Below are positions 12,245-25,820 of a stretch of DNA of 64,000 nucleotides, piece after piece. Location of the stretch: positions 37,501 through 101,500 of the forward strand of contig VXCM01000265.1 in assembly GCA_014773175.1 (NCBI GenBank), in the 5' to 3' direction. The stretch's first letter is position 1. The number at the start of each line of letters is the position of its first letter. The notes under the pieces are model-generated. The model was given only the letters and a program-made list of their open reading frames with translations. It was not told the DNA's origin and ran no database searches. The DNA comes from Lucifuga dentata. Lineage: Eukaryota; Chordata; Actinopteri; Ophidiiformes; Bythitidae. Position numbers and translations under genes: made by a program.

Positions 12245-12269
12245 GGTGTGTGTGTGTGTGTGTGTGTGT
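12245..12269. repeat. (GT)n microsatellite
   Basis: About 12 GT units preceded by two T-tracts. It lies just left of the family 2 copy 2 repeat and may mark its missing left end. Confidence 0.9.
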
Positions 12270-12286
12270 TATTTTTACTCCTTTTT

Positions 12287-12685
12287 TAGTGTAATATGGA
12301 GTGTTGAATATTGCCAAAGCTACACCAACAGAAACAGATCCAGTAAGACAAACCCATAGGTCCTGAGCTGCTCTGAAAGCTTAATTTTGTATTAGTCCGT
12401 TACTTCCATAAGATGGCTACATCAACATGTAAAATTTTGAGTGAACCATCCGACACAAATAATAGCCCACAAAGCACAAGGCTAGCAAGCATTTGGTTTC
12501 CCAGCTCAGGCCTGAAGAGCTGGCCAATCAGAACAGAGCGGAATGTTCAGGAGGAGCTCTTAATGAGACAGTACCTAAACCAACCTGTTTTCACTCAGGT
12601 GTGCACTGCAGTGATAAAGTGGATCGATAAGTGCTTTTTTTTTTTTAAATTAAACCTGGAAATCCATATAATATGTCCCCTTTAA
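12287..12685. repeat. TTAA-flanked element, family 2, copy 2
   Basis: It shares ordered blocks with 115-867: GTGTAATATGG, AAACCCATAGGTCCTGAGCT, CTGAAAGCTTAATTTT, ACATCAACATGTAA, AGCTCAGGCCTGA, TGGCCAATCAGAACAGAG and CCTGTTTTCACTCAG. It ends ATATGTCCCCTTTAA, with TTAA at 12682-12685. The left terminus is missing or disrupted by the adjacent T-tract and GT microsatellite. The 90-codon frame at 12413-12685 lies within the repeat and is not counted as a gene. Confidence 0.62.
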
Positions 12686-12689
12686 AGTA

Positions 12690-15600
12690 GGACAGGTAAC
12701 ATCTGAGACGCTGCTCATTCAGATGGATGGTGAAGCCGAATTAAACAGAAGCTCAGATCCACAGCCCTGGAATATATGGAATAATGGTCTTCCCTTCTCT
12801 TTACAAGCAGAAATTCCAAACAGGCCTTTCACAGAGCATATTGCAATGAATAATCTAAATGGCACTTAATGTGAGCTATGCTGATACTCTGACAATCGTT
12901 GGTGTTCAGACATCACAGCTTAGTGGCTCCCAATTGTATATTGATGCCAAGGCAGTTGACAATAAATCAGTGGATTCACCAGTGAGTGAGAAAACGTTTA
13001 GACAATGACCCAATGGAGCTTACCGTAACTGACAGATGAGTTCAGCTCTTTTCACCACAATAGCTTTGGAGCACTGAGAGTACCTGGGAATGAGTGTGTC
13101 AATGCATTTCTGTGTTCGTCTACATTATTGTATAGAATCAGTATCTCCAGGGTCTTTATGGAAAGTCATATCACTTTTTTTTCTTTTAGGAACATCTGTA
13201 CATTTACATTCTAGCTTTGATTAAAAAAAATAACTTCTGGTTGAGTAGTTCGAAGTCGCTTAAGAATGGATCACAGATTTTACTAAAGCCCTTAGGAAAA
13301 TAATATATAGATAGACAAATTTGTACCATAGTACCTAAGAAATTGCCAGCAACATGAAAGCGACTGACAAAAAACTTTAGCACATGGGCCTAAACTAATT
13401 GTGTTTGTAACACAAATAATACAGCTACATTTCAGATAATTAACTTCATATAACATATCTAATTTTCACTTGTTTACACCAGCTAAATAAAAATATATTG
13501 ATGCTCAGGCTCTATTATGTATGGTAGAGGCAGGTTCTGTTTCTCTAGAATCTTCTTGGTCTTTCATATGTGCATGTATGCAAACACATGCATATGAAAG
13601 CTTGTATATCCTCTTCGCTAATATAGCATAGTTGTTAAACCATGTAAAATGTGTTGTCACAAGCATGATAAACTAGCCGCAAGTGAATTAGAATCTAATT
13701 TGTTGGAACCATTAATGAGACCAGCATTAAGGCATGTTTTCATCTTGAGCGATTAGTGTATGAGATCAGTTATCTTCGAGTTACTGTCTACACTCTATTC
13801 AAATATACAGTATATATTTAAAAAAAACCCTCCCTGATTAGGATATATGATGTTACACAAACTAACAAGATAAATATGTTTAACAAAATGCTGTATCTAA
13901 CTCATTTTTAGGGACATTTTATATCTCTGTAAACACCCCTGGTAATACACAATAATTACAGAGCTATATGGAGTTATTGTGGCCCCCTTTAGGATGACAA
14001 GTTGTCTAGCATCTGCCAGCACGTTAGTGGTTATTCATCAGAATGAAGGGTAGAGAGTCCACTCTCACAGACACACTCCGACTGCTTGCTGAGCAATTTG
14101 TTTCAAGGGGAACTGACACAGAAGAAAACTGGTGGACCCTACATCCATCCTGCTGTAAAAATATCCAAAACCATCTGGCAGCTAACCTCCATCCTAAATT
14201 ACCATGATGGACTTCCATCTTTGGAAACCAGGAAGGCTACAGTAACCTGCTCCAACTCCTGAGTAAAAGCAAGACTGGACAACGCAAACAGGCATCTCAG
14301 TTGTCCTAAACCGCAACTACAAATCACTGTGAAAGATGAATAACAGTCTGACTGCATTTGCAATCACAGAATTTGTTTCAAAGCTGATTCTATCCGTATG
14401 GCCGAGCCACTCGGGCTGATTTATGTTCTGCTGCTTTCCTGAGAATGACCAGCACAACTGGGAAGTAGACCAAGGTCCAAAGCACCGGCGGTATGTTATT
14501 CCAAGTGGGTTGGGTCTATTTTGGCAGGAACTTGTGTCCTTGTCTATCTGTCTGACACATTTGGAGTCAAAGCCAACTTATTGCTTCAAACTTACATCTG
14601 TTTGTGCGTGAAGAACTCTATATGAGAGAGTCCAGTTGGGTTTGTATCATCACAAATAACACACGCTTGTCTGTAATGTTCACAGACAGTAAAGATTTAA
14701 GAGGCTCAATTTTCTCTTTCTGCTGAGAAAATGCTTAAAGTTTATCACACATAATTAATTTCAGTGGTTTTGAATGGATGAGCAGAGTTCATGACTATGA
14801 TCTCAAAGTTTCAGTTTCGGTCTATAAAATGCTTGAAGTAATGTGTTCTACAAAACATTTCAGCATTGGATCACTTTGTATCACGACTCTGAATTATTAA
14901 CTATCAACTAGCAAACGTCTCATTTGATCTGTGAACTTTTAGCAGCATTATAATAAAATTGCCTGGATCGCTTTCATCAAAACGGTTTCAGCACATTTGC
15001 AACTTGACTAAACTGTCATTTAATACAGCAGAATCAGAATATCAAAGAGGGAAATACTTGGCTTTATAAAAATAGTGAGATGAACTAACAAACAAATATC
15101 TTGGAAGTTGACAGTGTCATCTTTCTGCTTTAAGTTTCTGCTGTATACGTCCAACATCAGTTTAAGAAGTCAAGACACTCAGGAGACTCTTTCAGCTACA
15201 TCAAACGGCAAAGTAAAAACAATAGTGTCACTGACATTTCTCCAAACCCGGCACAAACAGAATTATTCAGGCACGGGGAGAAGAGTGCCATCCGATAACA
15301 GAGATAATGACACTTGGTGGAAAGCAGCTTTCTCAAAGCAGTTTAGAACTGACACGTCAGAGTTGAGCAGTAACGACTGTCATGGAAGTTGGGAGGGGAG
15401 GTGGGGACGGGGTTATCCTGGCATTTTAATCTAGCTCTGCTCTGAAGGAAACGGCATAGAGGTGATTTCCAGGGCTAGTAATAACAAGGACAGGCCTACC
15501 TCCAAAAATGAGCTCTCATCATTTCTGGTTGCGGACAGTGCGGCGTTATGTGGAGCCACGGTGAAGGATTGCAGGCCCACTTTGCCTCATCCTCTCTCCC

Positions 15601-16095
15601 CTCATCCATCTCCATAGGCCGCCTCTAATGGATATTCATGTTGCCGAGCCAATCCACTCCAGGGAGGAATATTATCACATCATCTGACTCCGATAAAGGA
15701 AATAGAGCCTGTCCTCATGGAGGAGTACATAGCACTGTGATATGCTGCAGGAGATGCACTGCCACAGAATGGATTTATTGTGACTGTGACTGAATTTTCA
15801 GGTTCTTATTCATTCAATACAAAGAGTTTCAGTCAGAGGAAATGTATTATGGTACGGGTTTGGCAATTAGCTTCCTGCTGCTGCCTGTTAGAGTCGATCA
15901 CACATGCACAGACACATTCTAACAAAATACTACACCGTAAATAAAATGTGTAAAAGAATACAAATTCAAAATGTCACTTGTTTATTAGTTTAAGAAGACC
16001 AGGGAACAGAGGCTATAAATTACTTATCACACTATTTATTCCCCTTGAAAAACCAAAACATACTTGTGTATAAACAATGCTTGTTTTGTGTGTGG
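12690..16095. other. Non-coding stretch, mostly unique
   Basis: No gene, repeat family or long microsatellite is seen. The 108-codon frame at 15108-15434 (+) shows no recognisable domain and is probably chance. AT-rich patches occur near 13800-13850. Confidence 0.5.
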
Positions 16096-16118
16096 AAAAA
16101 TATCCAGACAACCTATAG

Positions 16119-16583
16119 CAGTGGTTCTCAAACTGCAGTAGATGTACCACTGGTGGTACTTGAAGTGCCCATGGTGGTATGGACATTTCTGCAGAGAATT
16201 AAAAACAATTAAAATCTATAGAAATTCTGTTACTGTTAAATTATTTACAAATAAGATAAGTTTAATTATTATTCTAGTCTATCCAAGAGATAGATTTCTG
16301 TTGAAAATAACCCAATTGTGTGCACGGCATGGGGTAATCCATAAAACACAGTGCCAGATTTAACATGTCAGCAAATAGCGTCACACAACCATGTTCCTTC
16401 ATTCATGAATGCATGATGCTGTGCAGTTGCCATGTTCTTTTAAAAATGATTTATTCTTTGTGTATTTTTGTTCTGTTCTACATGGCTGTCAGTTACTTGA
16501 TAAATCTTCTCAATTTTCAGTACAGCTGGTTTGCTGAGAGGTCATACAGATGGTATTTGGGTCAAAAAGTTTGATAACCACTG
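16119..16583. mobile_element. Short hAT-type non-autonomous element
   Basis: The left end is CAGTGGTTCTCAAAC at 16119. The right end GTTTGATAACCACTG, ending at 16583, is its imperfect reverse complement. CAGTGGTTCTCAAAC is a well-known terminus of vertebrate hAT elements. The interior has GGTGGTACTTGAAGTGCCC and is 465 bp long with no transposase. The expected 8-bp duplication is not recognisable: the flanks ACCTATAG and GTGTTAGG do not match. Either the site has mutated or one edge is off. Confidence 0.75.
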
Positions 16584-17341
16584 GTGTTAGGAAATCAGGG
16601 AATTCATTTTCTCCCCAAAAGCCAAAGCGTTTGTGTGTTAATACCTTATTGAAAAATACTTATTTTGACTGTAGGAAAGCATCCAGACAACCTACAGGTT
16701 TTATGTCTTTGCAAACTACATAATAAGTAATGCATCTGGCGGAAAATGTGCACGCTCACAAGGTTTGATCTGAGATGGCGACAAAATACCCGTTCATTAG
16801 ACACTAATCCTAAACACCTCATCAACTCAGACACTGGTAAACACTCCAAAGAAATAAAAGCTTCATTCACAAGTACTTGGGAAACATTTTTATGAAGTAA
16901 AGTCCCGGGAATAAGGCCATGTCTTTACTTTGTCAGTTCATCTCGTGGAGACGGGTGCACAGGCTCATTCAACACTCTGCATGGGCGTATAGCTGGCAAT
17001 GTGATGTGTTTATATCATGTTCTCTGACAGTATTTCCTCATCATCTGGGTGATGTTGAAGGCACACTGTCTCAAGTTTGATAATCTGGACCAGTTTGTGA
17101 TGGTGGAGGAAAAGCTTAGACCTTTCTCTTTCCATGTGCCTGATTTGAGTTGTGTAGGGGCCAGTGCGAGTCTTTGTGTTTAAGAGTGTTTATCAGGGGA
17201 CAGATCCCGCTGGTATAACCATTACGAGGCTGAGTGAAATGTCTTGCAGAGCACGTACGTGTCTTTAATGGAAAACGTCAAAGGTGCTCTGTCTTTTCTC
17301 ACTGAGGACATTTCCATACTCGGGGAACATACCAAGCGATT

Positions 17342-17343
<2 letters not shown>

Positions 17344-17376
<33 letters not shown>
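17344..17376. repeat. Poly-A tract
   Basis: There are 33 consecutive A residues. No clear retroposon body is recognisable immediately upstream. Confidence 0.85.
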
Positions 17377-17378
<2 letters not shown>

Positions 17379-19935
17379 AAGGAAATGTTATTAGCAGGAT
17401 GATGAGAGGTTTCGTTCTAACGACCGAGTGACATCAAACAGATCTGATGTATCACTCATGATAAGACTGAGAAACAGCTCGGGAGTAGAGAAACAGATGT
17501 CTGATGTAATGTATCTGTTAATTTAGCCAAAAATCAAATGTGTGTTTGCGTTCACAAAAATACTCACGCTTGTAGTCATGACAGCATCTCTTTCATATGG
17601 TTAGCAATAACATCATCAACATCATATTAGAGAATAAGCAATGATAAACAGACTCTGAGGAACTATTTTTCTGTTTTATGCTCATCACCATTTTAACACC
17701 GTCAAACTCACTTTTAGTTTTACCGAGTGCATGCTGCAAAGAATATTAAGTCATCAGTCAAAGCAACAACCTTTCCCTTCATAATGACAACAGCTAAGTT
17801 TCAACACTAGCAGTTTAGTCATCCATTAGTCATATATCCCATCCAGATGTCTGGTGGAGCAGAGGAGGGGAGGAGGAGATAGCAGCAGGTGTAGATCTCT
17901 CTGAGCCCAGCTGAGCTCTAAAAGGCAGTGCTTAGCACCCACAGCTCCGTCATCTGGCCTCTCCCCTGTCTCCACCAGCCTCTCGACAGCCCATTCCTCA
18001 TCATTTACCCCTTTTTGGCAAAGCCCAGAGCCTTTCTAATGGGCCGCTCTGAATGCTTCCAGATGTTTGTTTATTTGTTGTGCAGCAACTGTAAAACAGT
18101 TTACTTTTAGTTTGGATCTGTTCCCGTTGCTCCATTTTTGGGGTGGGGGTGGGGTGGGGGCTGAGGGAGTAAGGGGAATGCAGCAGGAGTTGTGGCGCAG
18201 ATCACCCCGACATGTAATGAAAGCAAGCCGCCAAGCAAATGTGAGGCGCCCCATGGGTGTCGTCAGGAAGGAGTTCTTTTGCTTTGAAGGCTGCTTTTCT
18301 CTGGGGATTTTAATAACTGTTGTGCACCGTTTAAGATACATACATACAAAGTAGCTGGAAGCAGGCCCAGAAGAACAACATTAAAAGGGTCCATGGCTCA
18401 TACTGTAAAGCAGACATTTTTTCATTTCTGTTTACTCTGGTTATACAAAGATATCCCTTTCATTTACTCCTGTCACTGTTGAGCGATGGCCTACTCAAAT
18501 TTAATCTGATACCTGTAAAAAGCATTTACAAGAGCCTGGCATATTTACTGGAAGATATAGAAAAAAAAATCAAAGGTATTTCATTAAAATTTCTTCTGTG
18601 CACATGAATATATCAATCAACTATCCTCCTCATCTATCTGAACCACAGTTATAATTAGATCTAAATCAACTTGTGAATCACACTTCAAAATATGTCAAAC
18701 AAAGAAAATGACAGGCTGGTAATAATAACCCAGCAGATTGTTTTGCATGGAACACACTGAAATCATAATTCCTTATGGCAAGTGGAATAGTGAAGTATAG
18801 TGCTGTCTTCCTGAAGAAACACACACTACTTTAGGCTGGGACTCCATTTTGGACTGTTAGATTTAGACTTGAGCTGACAGGAAGACCAGTGCTGAGCGTA
18901 AGAGCCGGGTTGACAGTAGTGGAGGATCCTCAGGCCCCTCTGCCAGGATATATACTCCACTCCACTCTGTGTCACGGCTTCACAAAGACATACTGAAGCC
19001 CCTACCTCTCTCCTTCACTTTGTCTTTTGTCTTGCTCGCCCTCATTTTAAGCCTTGTCTTCTTTCACTGTTTAACACTGGCCCTCTTCCTGTCTCTTTGT
19101 CTCACCTTTATCTTTCACAGTCCTTCCCTCTAGTCTCCTTCTGCTATTGGTTTTCTGGGGAAAAAAAAAAAAACACTCAATTCACTGCTACTACAGCACT
19201 TCTCTTTTCTGCCCTGTTTCACTCCTTCTCCACCAACCAAGTCAGGGGCTAATCCTGGTGTTCTGTCCACGGTGTCCACCCGTCTCTCTCTGGGCAGTGA
19301 CTTGCCAGCGCTGGCCTCCTCTGGGAGCGCTGAGCCGCTGTAATTACCTCTGGCACCCAGACTCTGGGGCTTCCATACAGGTGACAAAGGAGGTGGGGTG
19401 GGTGCCGAGGGTTGAAAGGAGGAAAGGGAGATTCATTCTGTGCAGCCGACAGCGCTGATGTCAAAACTGGTGCTGATCTCCACACTGCTGCAGAAGCCTC
19501 AATAACAAAGGCCAATTCATTAGCCGTCACCAAAAACAACGCCTGAGATTCTGTGGAACGTGTGCTGAGAAACAATGTCACTGTCACAGGAATCGTGTTT
19601 CGATTCCACTTTACTGTAGTGTATTGACTCGATTCATTTCCATTTCCACTTTTACGATATAGTAAAAATAGTCCCTTATGCATTTCTTTCATTATAGCAG
19701 CACCTTATAATATAGCAAAAAAACCAGATACAGTGAAAAACACAGGAGATACAGTATCATCTTAGCCTGAAACTAATTTTAAATAAAATATGTGGTAAAT
19801 TATTAATTCACCGTGAATCAAGAGCATTGGAAAAATTTGGTTGCTTTGTTACAGCTTTGTTCTCTTTACCTTGTGAGTCACTGTGACCGGCTCCCACACA
19901 TATAGCACATCAAGTATGTTTGAGAAGTGTAGATT

Positions 19936-19970
19936 AAAAAAAAAAAAAAAACCNAAAAAAAAAAAAAAAA
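19936..19970. repeat. A-tract interrupted by an N
   Basis: An A run ends ACC before the N at 19954, and a second A run also ends in CCC. The repeated text suggests overlapping contig ends. Confidence 0.7.
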
Positions 19971-22136
19971 CCCAGAGAGCCACAGTAGTGGCTGGAGCCA
20001 GGGACATAAAGAGGAGGTGAAGGGCGAAGATGAGGGCTGTGTTATCTAAGACTGCAGCGCTGCATCATAAAAATAACAAATGGAGAGTGTCACCGCTGCT
20101 CAGATCTCAGACGGAGGGGAAAATATTTCATGTGTCAGATCCTCTCACCTTTAAATGGACTGTTCTTAGCCAGGTCTGATTTTGACAAAGCACAGGGCTC
20201 TTCCTGTCCTTACATCCGGGGAGAGCTGCCATTGGTCATGCTTTCATGACATAGTTCTGTCCTTGGCACCATAAAGTGGGAGGTGGGCAGGTGGGGGGGT
20301 GGTGCCGCCTTATCTGTGTAGGGTAGAGATACTCACTACTGACCTCTCGTGCTACTGCAGTGGCGGTCAGCCTATCAGAAGGGGTTTTTGCATTGTGATG
20401 AATGCGTTGGGCACAAGAGCCTGACTTCAGGTTAAAGCCATTTGACAAATTCAGAGGTAACAATGTCAAGCTGACTGAAGCCTGTTTACACAGTCAAGGT
20501 AACTGCAAGGGGACAAATACAGATTTCCATGTTCCCTCTTTCATTTCGGGGACTATTTGGAAACCTTTGCAATGCTTTAATGGGGAAATACCATATTGAT
20601 CCATTTGTGCGCTCCCTTGCTGCAGCCCTGCTGTGCATACTGATTGAAAATAGGCTATTTTAGGTTAATTATGTTTTCAGGCCTGTGTCATTTATTCTTT
20701 TATCATCTACAGTTAAAATGAAGATAAAGGGTGAGAAAGATACTTTTAAAAGATGATCACAACTAGCCTACATTATTACTTTAAAATGTGTCTTTCTAGC
20801 GCTTTTATAAGGTTTGTTGATTTTTTGACATATAGAAAGCTGAGTTGTAGGCAATCTTAGGTTTAGTATAAGGGCAGATTATGACATAGTGTGATAAATG
20901 GCTCTGGTTAGAAGATAGTGACACTGTGGCCTTGTTTATGAACTGAAAAATCAAGAATTTCTATTTATCAGACTTAACTCTCTAACCCTACCTGGAGAGC
21001 AAACACATAGACACAGAAAATGCTATTGCTAATGCTAACTATTGCATCTAGTATTGCATTAAGTATAAAACAGGTCAAAATGTTTGTTGGTGCCAAAGTA
21101 CGAGTATATTTTTTCATGAAGTCTCCATTGAGAATCTGCAACGTACACACTCTGTGGTGCATTCTTCCTATAGGATACAGTGTTTGATGTTAAGGATTTG
21201 TTACTCAATTACATCAACTATTCTAGGTCAACATGAGGCCTAAACAATGTCTCATATCAACAGATCAAGGATGGTTCATATTACATACATGTTCTCCCAC
21301 GCATGCATTCAGAACAATGTTAACCTAAATTACTCAGGTTTATTCCCAATATCAGCACAACACACAGACGAGAAAAGATCAATAAGAACAGATACCATAA
21401 CTTCAGCTCAGTCTCAAGTTCAAGAAATTCCCACTCCTGCATCTATTAGGGTTATGACTTTACTGTATTTACATAATCCATTGGCTTTGCTCTTATTGAA
21501 TGTGTTGCACTATAATATGTTACATCTTGTTTATTTTTCATGGAATATCTGTACAAACTGGCTGACTGGAAAGGTTGTGAAGTCCAAATGAGTGGGAAGA
21601 GCTTTCCTTTATTCTTACCTTTGTGGTTTTTGGCATCTCTGGATCCTTGGGGAAGAGGAGTGTAGGGTAAAGGGTAATTCTCAAATCTGGGCTCAGCAGA
21701 TGGCTATGAGAAAGGACAAACACACAAAAAAATTGGAATAAATATTTAGAGGAAGGGTAGTTTGACAGTTTGAAAATAACCGAGGAACATAAATCCTTTG
21801 TGATTGGTCCAGGAAACGTGGGGAGCACCCCCTCCTGTTTTATGACATAATGTGGCAGGTCAGGTTTCATTACTTCTCATGTTGTGGAAGTAGTAGGAGG
21901 TATATCGCCTGGCTTTGATGATCTGATCTACTACCTGGTTAGGGGGAAAAGGTCAGGAGAGCCCTCACCTTCACTCAGCTGTGACCTCACGGTGTGGCCA
22001 ACTAAAGGGTAGATGTCACTCGCTCCGAAAATCCAGCGAAATCCGACACATGGCATGAAATGATCTCTCTACACCAGCTTTTGCAACTAAAATGGAAATT
22101 TACTATTTTTTGTTTAAATAACTATTCTAATTTTAA

Positions 22137-22600
22137 GAACCATATTGGTGGTTTTTATGTTTGGGCCCAATAAACATTACCTGCATAATCGTTACCTTAC
22201 TGTCAACCTTTATCAAAGCAAAAAAACAAACAAAAAAACAAACAAACTGTATTTTAGTTTTCATGTTACTTTCCCTAATCAAATCCCTTAATCTTTCAAG
22301 CTCCAATGTAGAAGGCAGGGTTGTTTTAAAAAGCAGTCTTTTTCTCCTGGGACTATATTCCTTGGTGGAGACACAGTGTACATCTTCTTAGATGTACAGT
22401 AGCTCCATGCTTGCTTAAATTCAACAAAAATAATGGTGTGTGGTTCACTGTGATGGATAACTCATCTCAAGCATGTTTAAAGTCTCCACAAGCCGATTTT
22501 TATAGCATACGAGAATGAACTAAAACCAATGGCTACCTAGAAGGTAGGAAAAAGAATTAATAAATTTACTGCTCCAGTAGTATGTTTTTGAAAGTGGTTT
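22137..22600 (+). repeat. TTAA-flanked element, family 1, copy B (right end lost)
   Basis: TTAA at 22133-22136 is followed by GAACCATATTGGTGGTTTTTATG and GGGCCCAATAAA, the family left terminus. The interior shares AATGTAGAAGGCA, CTCCTGGGACTATATTCC and GATGGATAACTCATCTCAAGC with copy A in the same orientation. It matches the family up to about 22600 (AGTATGTTTTTGAAAGTGG) and then stops, so the right inverted repeat is missing. Confidence 0.75.
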
Positions 22601-24502
22601 CCTGGAATGAGCTATTGATTGCTTGCAAAACCAAAAGTTCGAGTTAAACAAGTGTGACAAAAGCTGCCACGAGACAGAAGAACCAAAAGCCTGAATCGCA
22701 GAGTATGTTTCCAAGCAGATCAAGAGTTTCTTGTGTTGTTGGTCTTTTAGTGCACTTTCAAGGTCCAAAACATCCTCTTCCTTCCCTTAGCCTTTTAGCT
22801 AGTGGAGCAGGCAGTTTATCATGACACAGCGATATCTGATGCCTTTGCAGAAATACTTTTCTTTCCTGCAGGAAGGAATTCACTGGGCCTTTAATCATAG
22901 CAAGAGACTCAACTGACAAATACATATTAGAGATGGTTTGGAGCTGCATTTTTCCCACTTTTATTGTTGTTCCTCTACATGCCCATGCATAACCTTGAGA
23001 AATGGAATGGTCTGCACTGTTAAATGGAACCATATTCTTCATGGGCAAAGAGAGCGCTGTGAATTGAAAACAATCACATAATGTGCTTTCAGATAGCATC
23101 TCTGAAAGGCATTAAGGTCTGGCCAGCATGTGTCTCATATTACACCAAAGAGAAAAAATGGCAAAATAAGCCCCCTTTGAGACAGTATATGCTGGTATGC
23201 TGTACTTCTCAAAGAAAAAGCTCGGAATAGAAATATTATTTGACAGCAGACCTGCTGCTCTCAACCTTAAATATTACAGTTGAATACTGTACTTGTTAGG
23301 ATTGTGTAATACAAGAAGTAAATTAAGAACACTGTAAGTAAAAGCCACACAATCTCTAAAAACGGATCCTAGAATGGGTCCAACTGAAAACTACCATCAC
23401 TCAGCACACCTTCAAAACACAGGATATGATTGTTATTAGCTGTTCATAAAGGGCACACAAGGATTCTATTTATGGCAATGGAGTTGTGAGTCCTGTCTGT
23501 TTGATCTACCTCTACGCTCCTCGGAGTCACTGTTGAGTTGCGCCCCTGTTTCCCTTATTTCCTGGCCTGCTTGAAAGATCAGAAGCCTGGGCCTCTTCTG
23601 GCCTCCTGGCCCCACAAAGCCCCTCCTAATCCTGCTTCTTGCGCACAATTAATCTTCCTAGTTACCACATTATTAACACCACCACCCACAGGCTACGGTG
23701 GAAGGGTTTCTAGAGAAGAAGAAGTAGGGGAAGGCTTGTTGGGGATACTGGATGAAGTCCTGGGATGCCACCATGCCAGTCGCCTTCGTCTTCAGTGGCA
23801 CCTTGCTGTCAGTATCACCACCCAGTCCTGTTGCTAAGCGTGATGCTGCCACCACCTCAATATCACGCCTGCTGATCAAACATTCACTATCTTACTGAGC
23901 ACAATTATTTGACACCACCCAGAGAACACCAATCAGCCAGCTTTTCCATGTCCTGACCCTCTCTATTCTCCACACAGACCTTCCTCATACCCCTCAGCAT
24001 CTGCACTCTTTCACTTTGCTCACTGATCTATCCAGAAGATGAATAAGCAGCCATGTTCATGATGGGGAACGGGAAAGCCCATGGAACAAATTAAGGAGAA
24101 TTTAATGTGAATGACATTAATAAAATTCTTTCTTTTCTCGCTGTCTTTAAGAGAGCTGACAGACCAGGTCTGGCTTTGCTCACTAGTTTTAAGACTTTAT
24201 AACAACATCAGGGATTGCTTACAGATGAAAAAGTCTCACTCATTATGAAAAGAAAATTCAATCAAAAGAAAAAGAAAAGTGAAAGATCATTTGACATTTG
24301 GCTGGAGATAATGGACTTTTGGAGATGTATGAAATATTCATAGCACCTGCAACAATAAAGTGACAACATTTCCTCCTTTATTGCTGCATATAAAAACGGT
24401 AAATGTCCTGAACACAATGCTTTTTGACTCTGATTCCAGCTCCCAAAGGACAAGACAATAACATGGCAAAAATAAAAGCAATGATGGTGTCAAGTCCTCC
24501 AT
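22601..24502. other. Non-coding stretch
   Basis: No gene is seen. The frames at 22758-23099 (-) and 23538-23837 (+) lack recognisable domains and probably arise by chance. Confidence 0.5.
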
Positions 24503-24610
24503 GCTCTCTCTCTCTCTCTCTCTCTCTGCCTTGTTGATCTCTAGTTATACCTACAATGAACAGAGGGAGGTGCTGCCGTGTCGTCTATTTAAGATCCTCC
24601 TTGACCCCCC

Positions 24611-24667
<57 letters not shown>

Positions 24668-24904
24668 TGTTCAGATTAGTCTGCTCATCAGGCTGAGCAT
24701 TGTTTTAATTTGCTGGGCCCCAGGCATATGCTGAGTGTTCACATCATTATTGTCTCTGTGCAATGTGAGTTATCACCACAACTTATGATAATGTGGCAGA
24801 AATTTACAGGCTGGGGAGCACCATGGATTCTGTGATAATAAAGGGTGGACAGAGGGAGAGGAATGAAGAAAGAGTGTGTGCATGAGAGAGAGAGAGAGAG
24901 AGAN

Positions 24905-24957
<53 letters not shown>
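24503..24957. repeat. Cluster of (CT)n and (GA)n microsatellites
   Basis: Three tracts are close together: (CT)12 at 24503-24527, (CT)25 at 24616-24665, and (GA)n at 24885-24957 broken by an N at 24904. The CT and GA tracts are on opposite strands of the same motif and so are mutually complementary. The Ser/Leu frames here (24501-24734 plus; 24773-25120 and 24804-25016 minus) are microsatellite translations. Confidence 0.9.
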
Positions 24958-24959
<2 letters not shown>

Positions 24960-25774
24960 GGTTGGTGGCTGAGAGAGGAAGCTCTGTTGGATGTCATTAT
25001 GAAAGATGATTCCCATACTGGATAATACATCACACCAGGGCTGTCTGTCTTCTCTCTTTCTGTGTTGTTATGTGAATAAATGCTGATAAACCCAGAGGCA
25101 ATAGTGATTATTGCTTCCAACGTATCACCATGAGAGACAGAGAGAAAGAAAGAGGCAGGAAGACGGAGTCAGGCAAGGGATGGAAAGACAGTAGAAAAGC
25201 TAAAAAAGCGAGCCACATGGAGCACAAAACCACCTCCACAGTGGGGTTCCTGAAAATATAAGACATCGAAAAGTGAGCCAGGCAAACATGCATATCTACA
25301 TGCTTTTCCGAATATGACTCTAATAAAGTTTCAGAAGTTTTGTAAGCTTGATGGGCGTTATATCACATTACAGTTACAATAGAAGTGATCTTAGCAGAGT
25401 GTGATTATGATGTTAAAGGTACAGTACGCGCACATAACCAAGCTTTTTTGTTTTTGCTCTTTTGTGCCCCTGCTCAGGGTCTCATCCTGACACAGCTGGT
25501 TCCTGCCTCGCCTCACCTCGCTGCCCTCCTTAAGACTGACCAGCAATACAATCTAATTACAGCCGCGCTACAGAGGCAGACCAGTGTAAACACCAGCCCT
25601 TTTTATCTCCTTATACATCTGGACAAGTAGACAAAGTGCTAAAAGGAAATAAATGTGGCCTGACAGCCACATCAAAGAGTTCAGCCAGAGGCTTACTGCT
25701 ACTTAGGGCACAGGAATGTTGTTGCTAAGCATCAGCTCACAACCTATCAGGGTGCAAAGAGGGTCCTGTCCTGC

Positions 25775-25776
<2 letters not shown>
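24958..25776. other. Non-coding stretch
   Basis: No gene is seen. GA-rich fragments continue at 25133-25200. GTTAAAGGTACAGTACGCGC at about 25413 resembles the edge of a fish repeat but no body was recognised. Confidence 0.45.

Positions 25777-25818
<42 letters not shown>
25777..25818. repeat. (GA)n microsatellite
   Basis: About 21 GA units followed by a GGGA-rich tail. The 149-codon minus-strand frame at 25703-26152 runs through it and is not a gene. Confidence 0.9.

Positions 25819-25820
<2 letters not shown>

Larger units (their letters stand above)
16584..22136. other. Non-coding stretch with poly-A tracts
   Basis: No gene is seen. A pure A-tract of 33 bases lies at 17344-17376. A GC-richer zone around 19200-19470 carries overlapping frames on both strands (19249-19692 minus, 147 codons; 19147-19458 plus) without recognisable domains. 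A broken A-tract with an N at 19954 spans 19936-19970. The rest is unique. Confidence 0.5.

Noticed and set aside
19249..19692. 147-codon minus-strand frame
   Set aside because: Lies in a locally GC-richer zone where stops are rarer. Frames on the other strand overlap and there is no domain.
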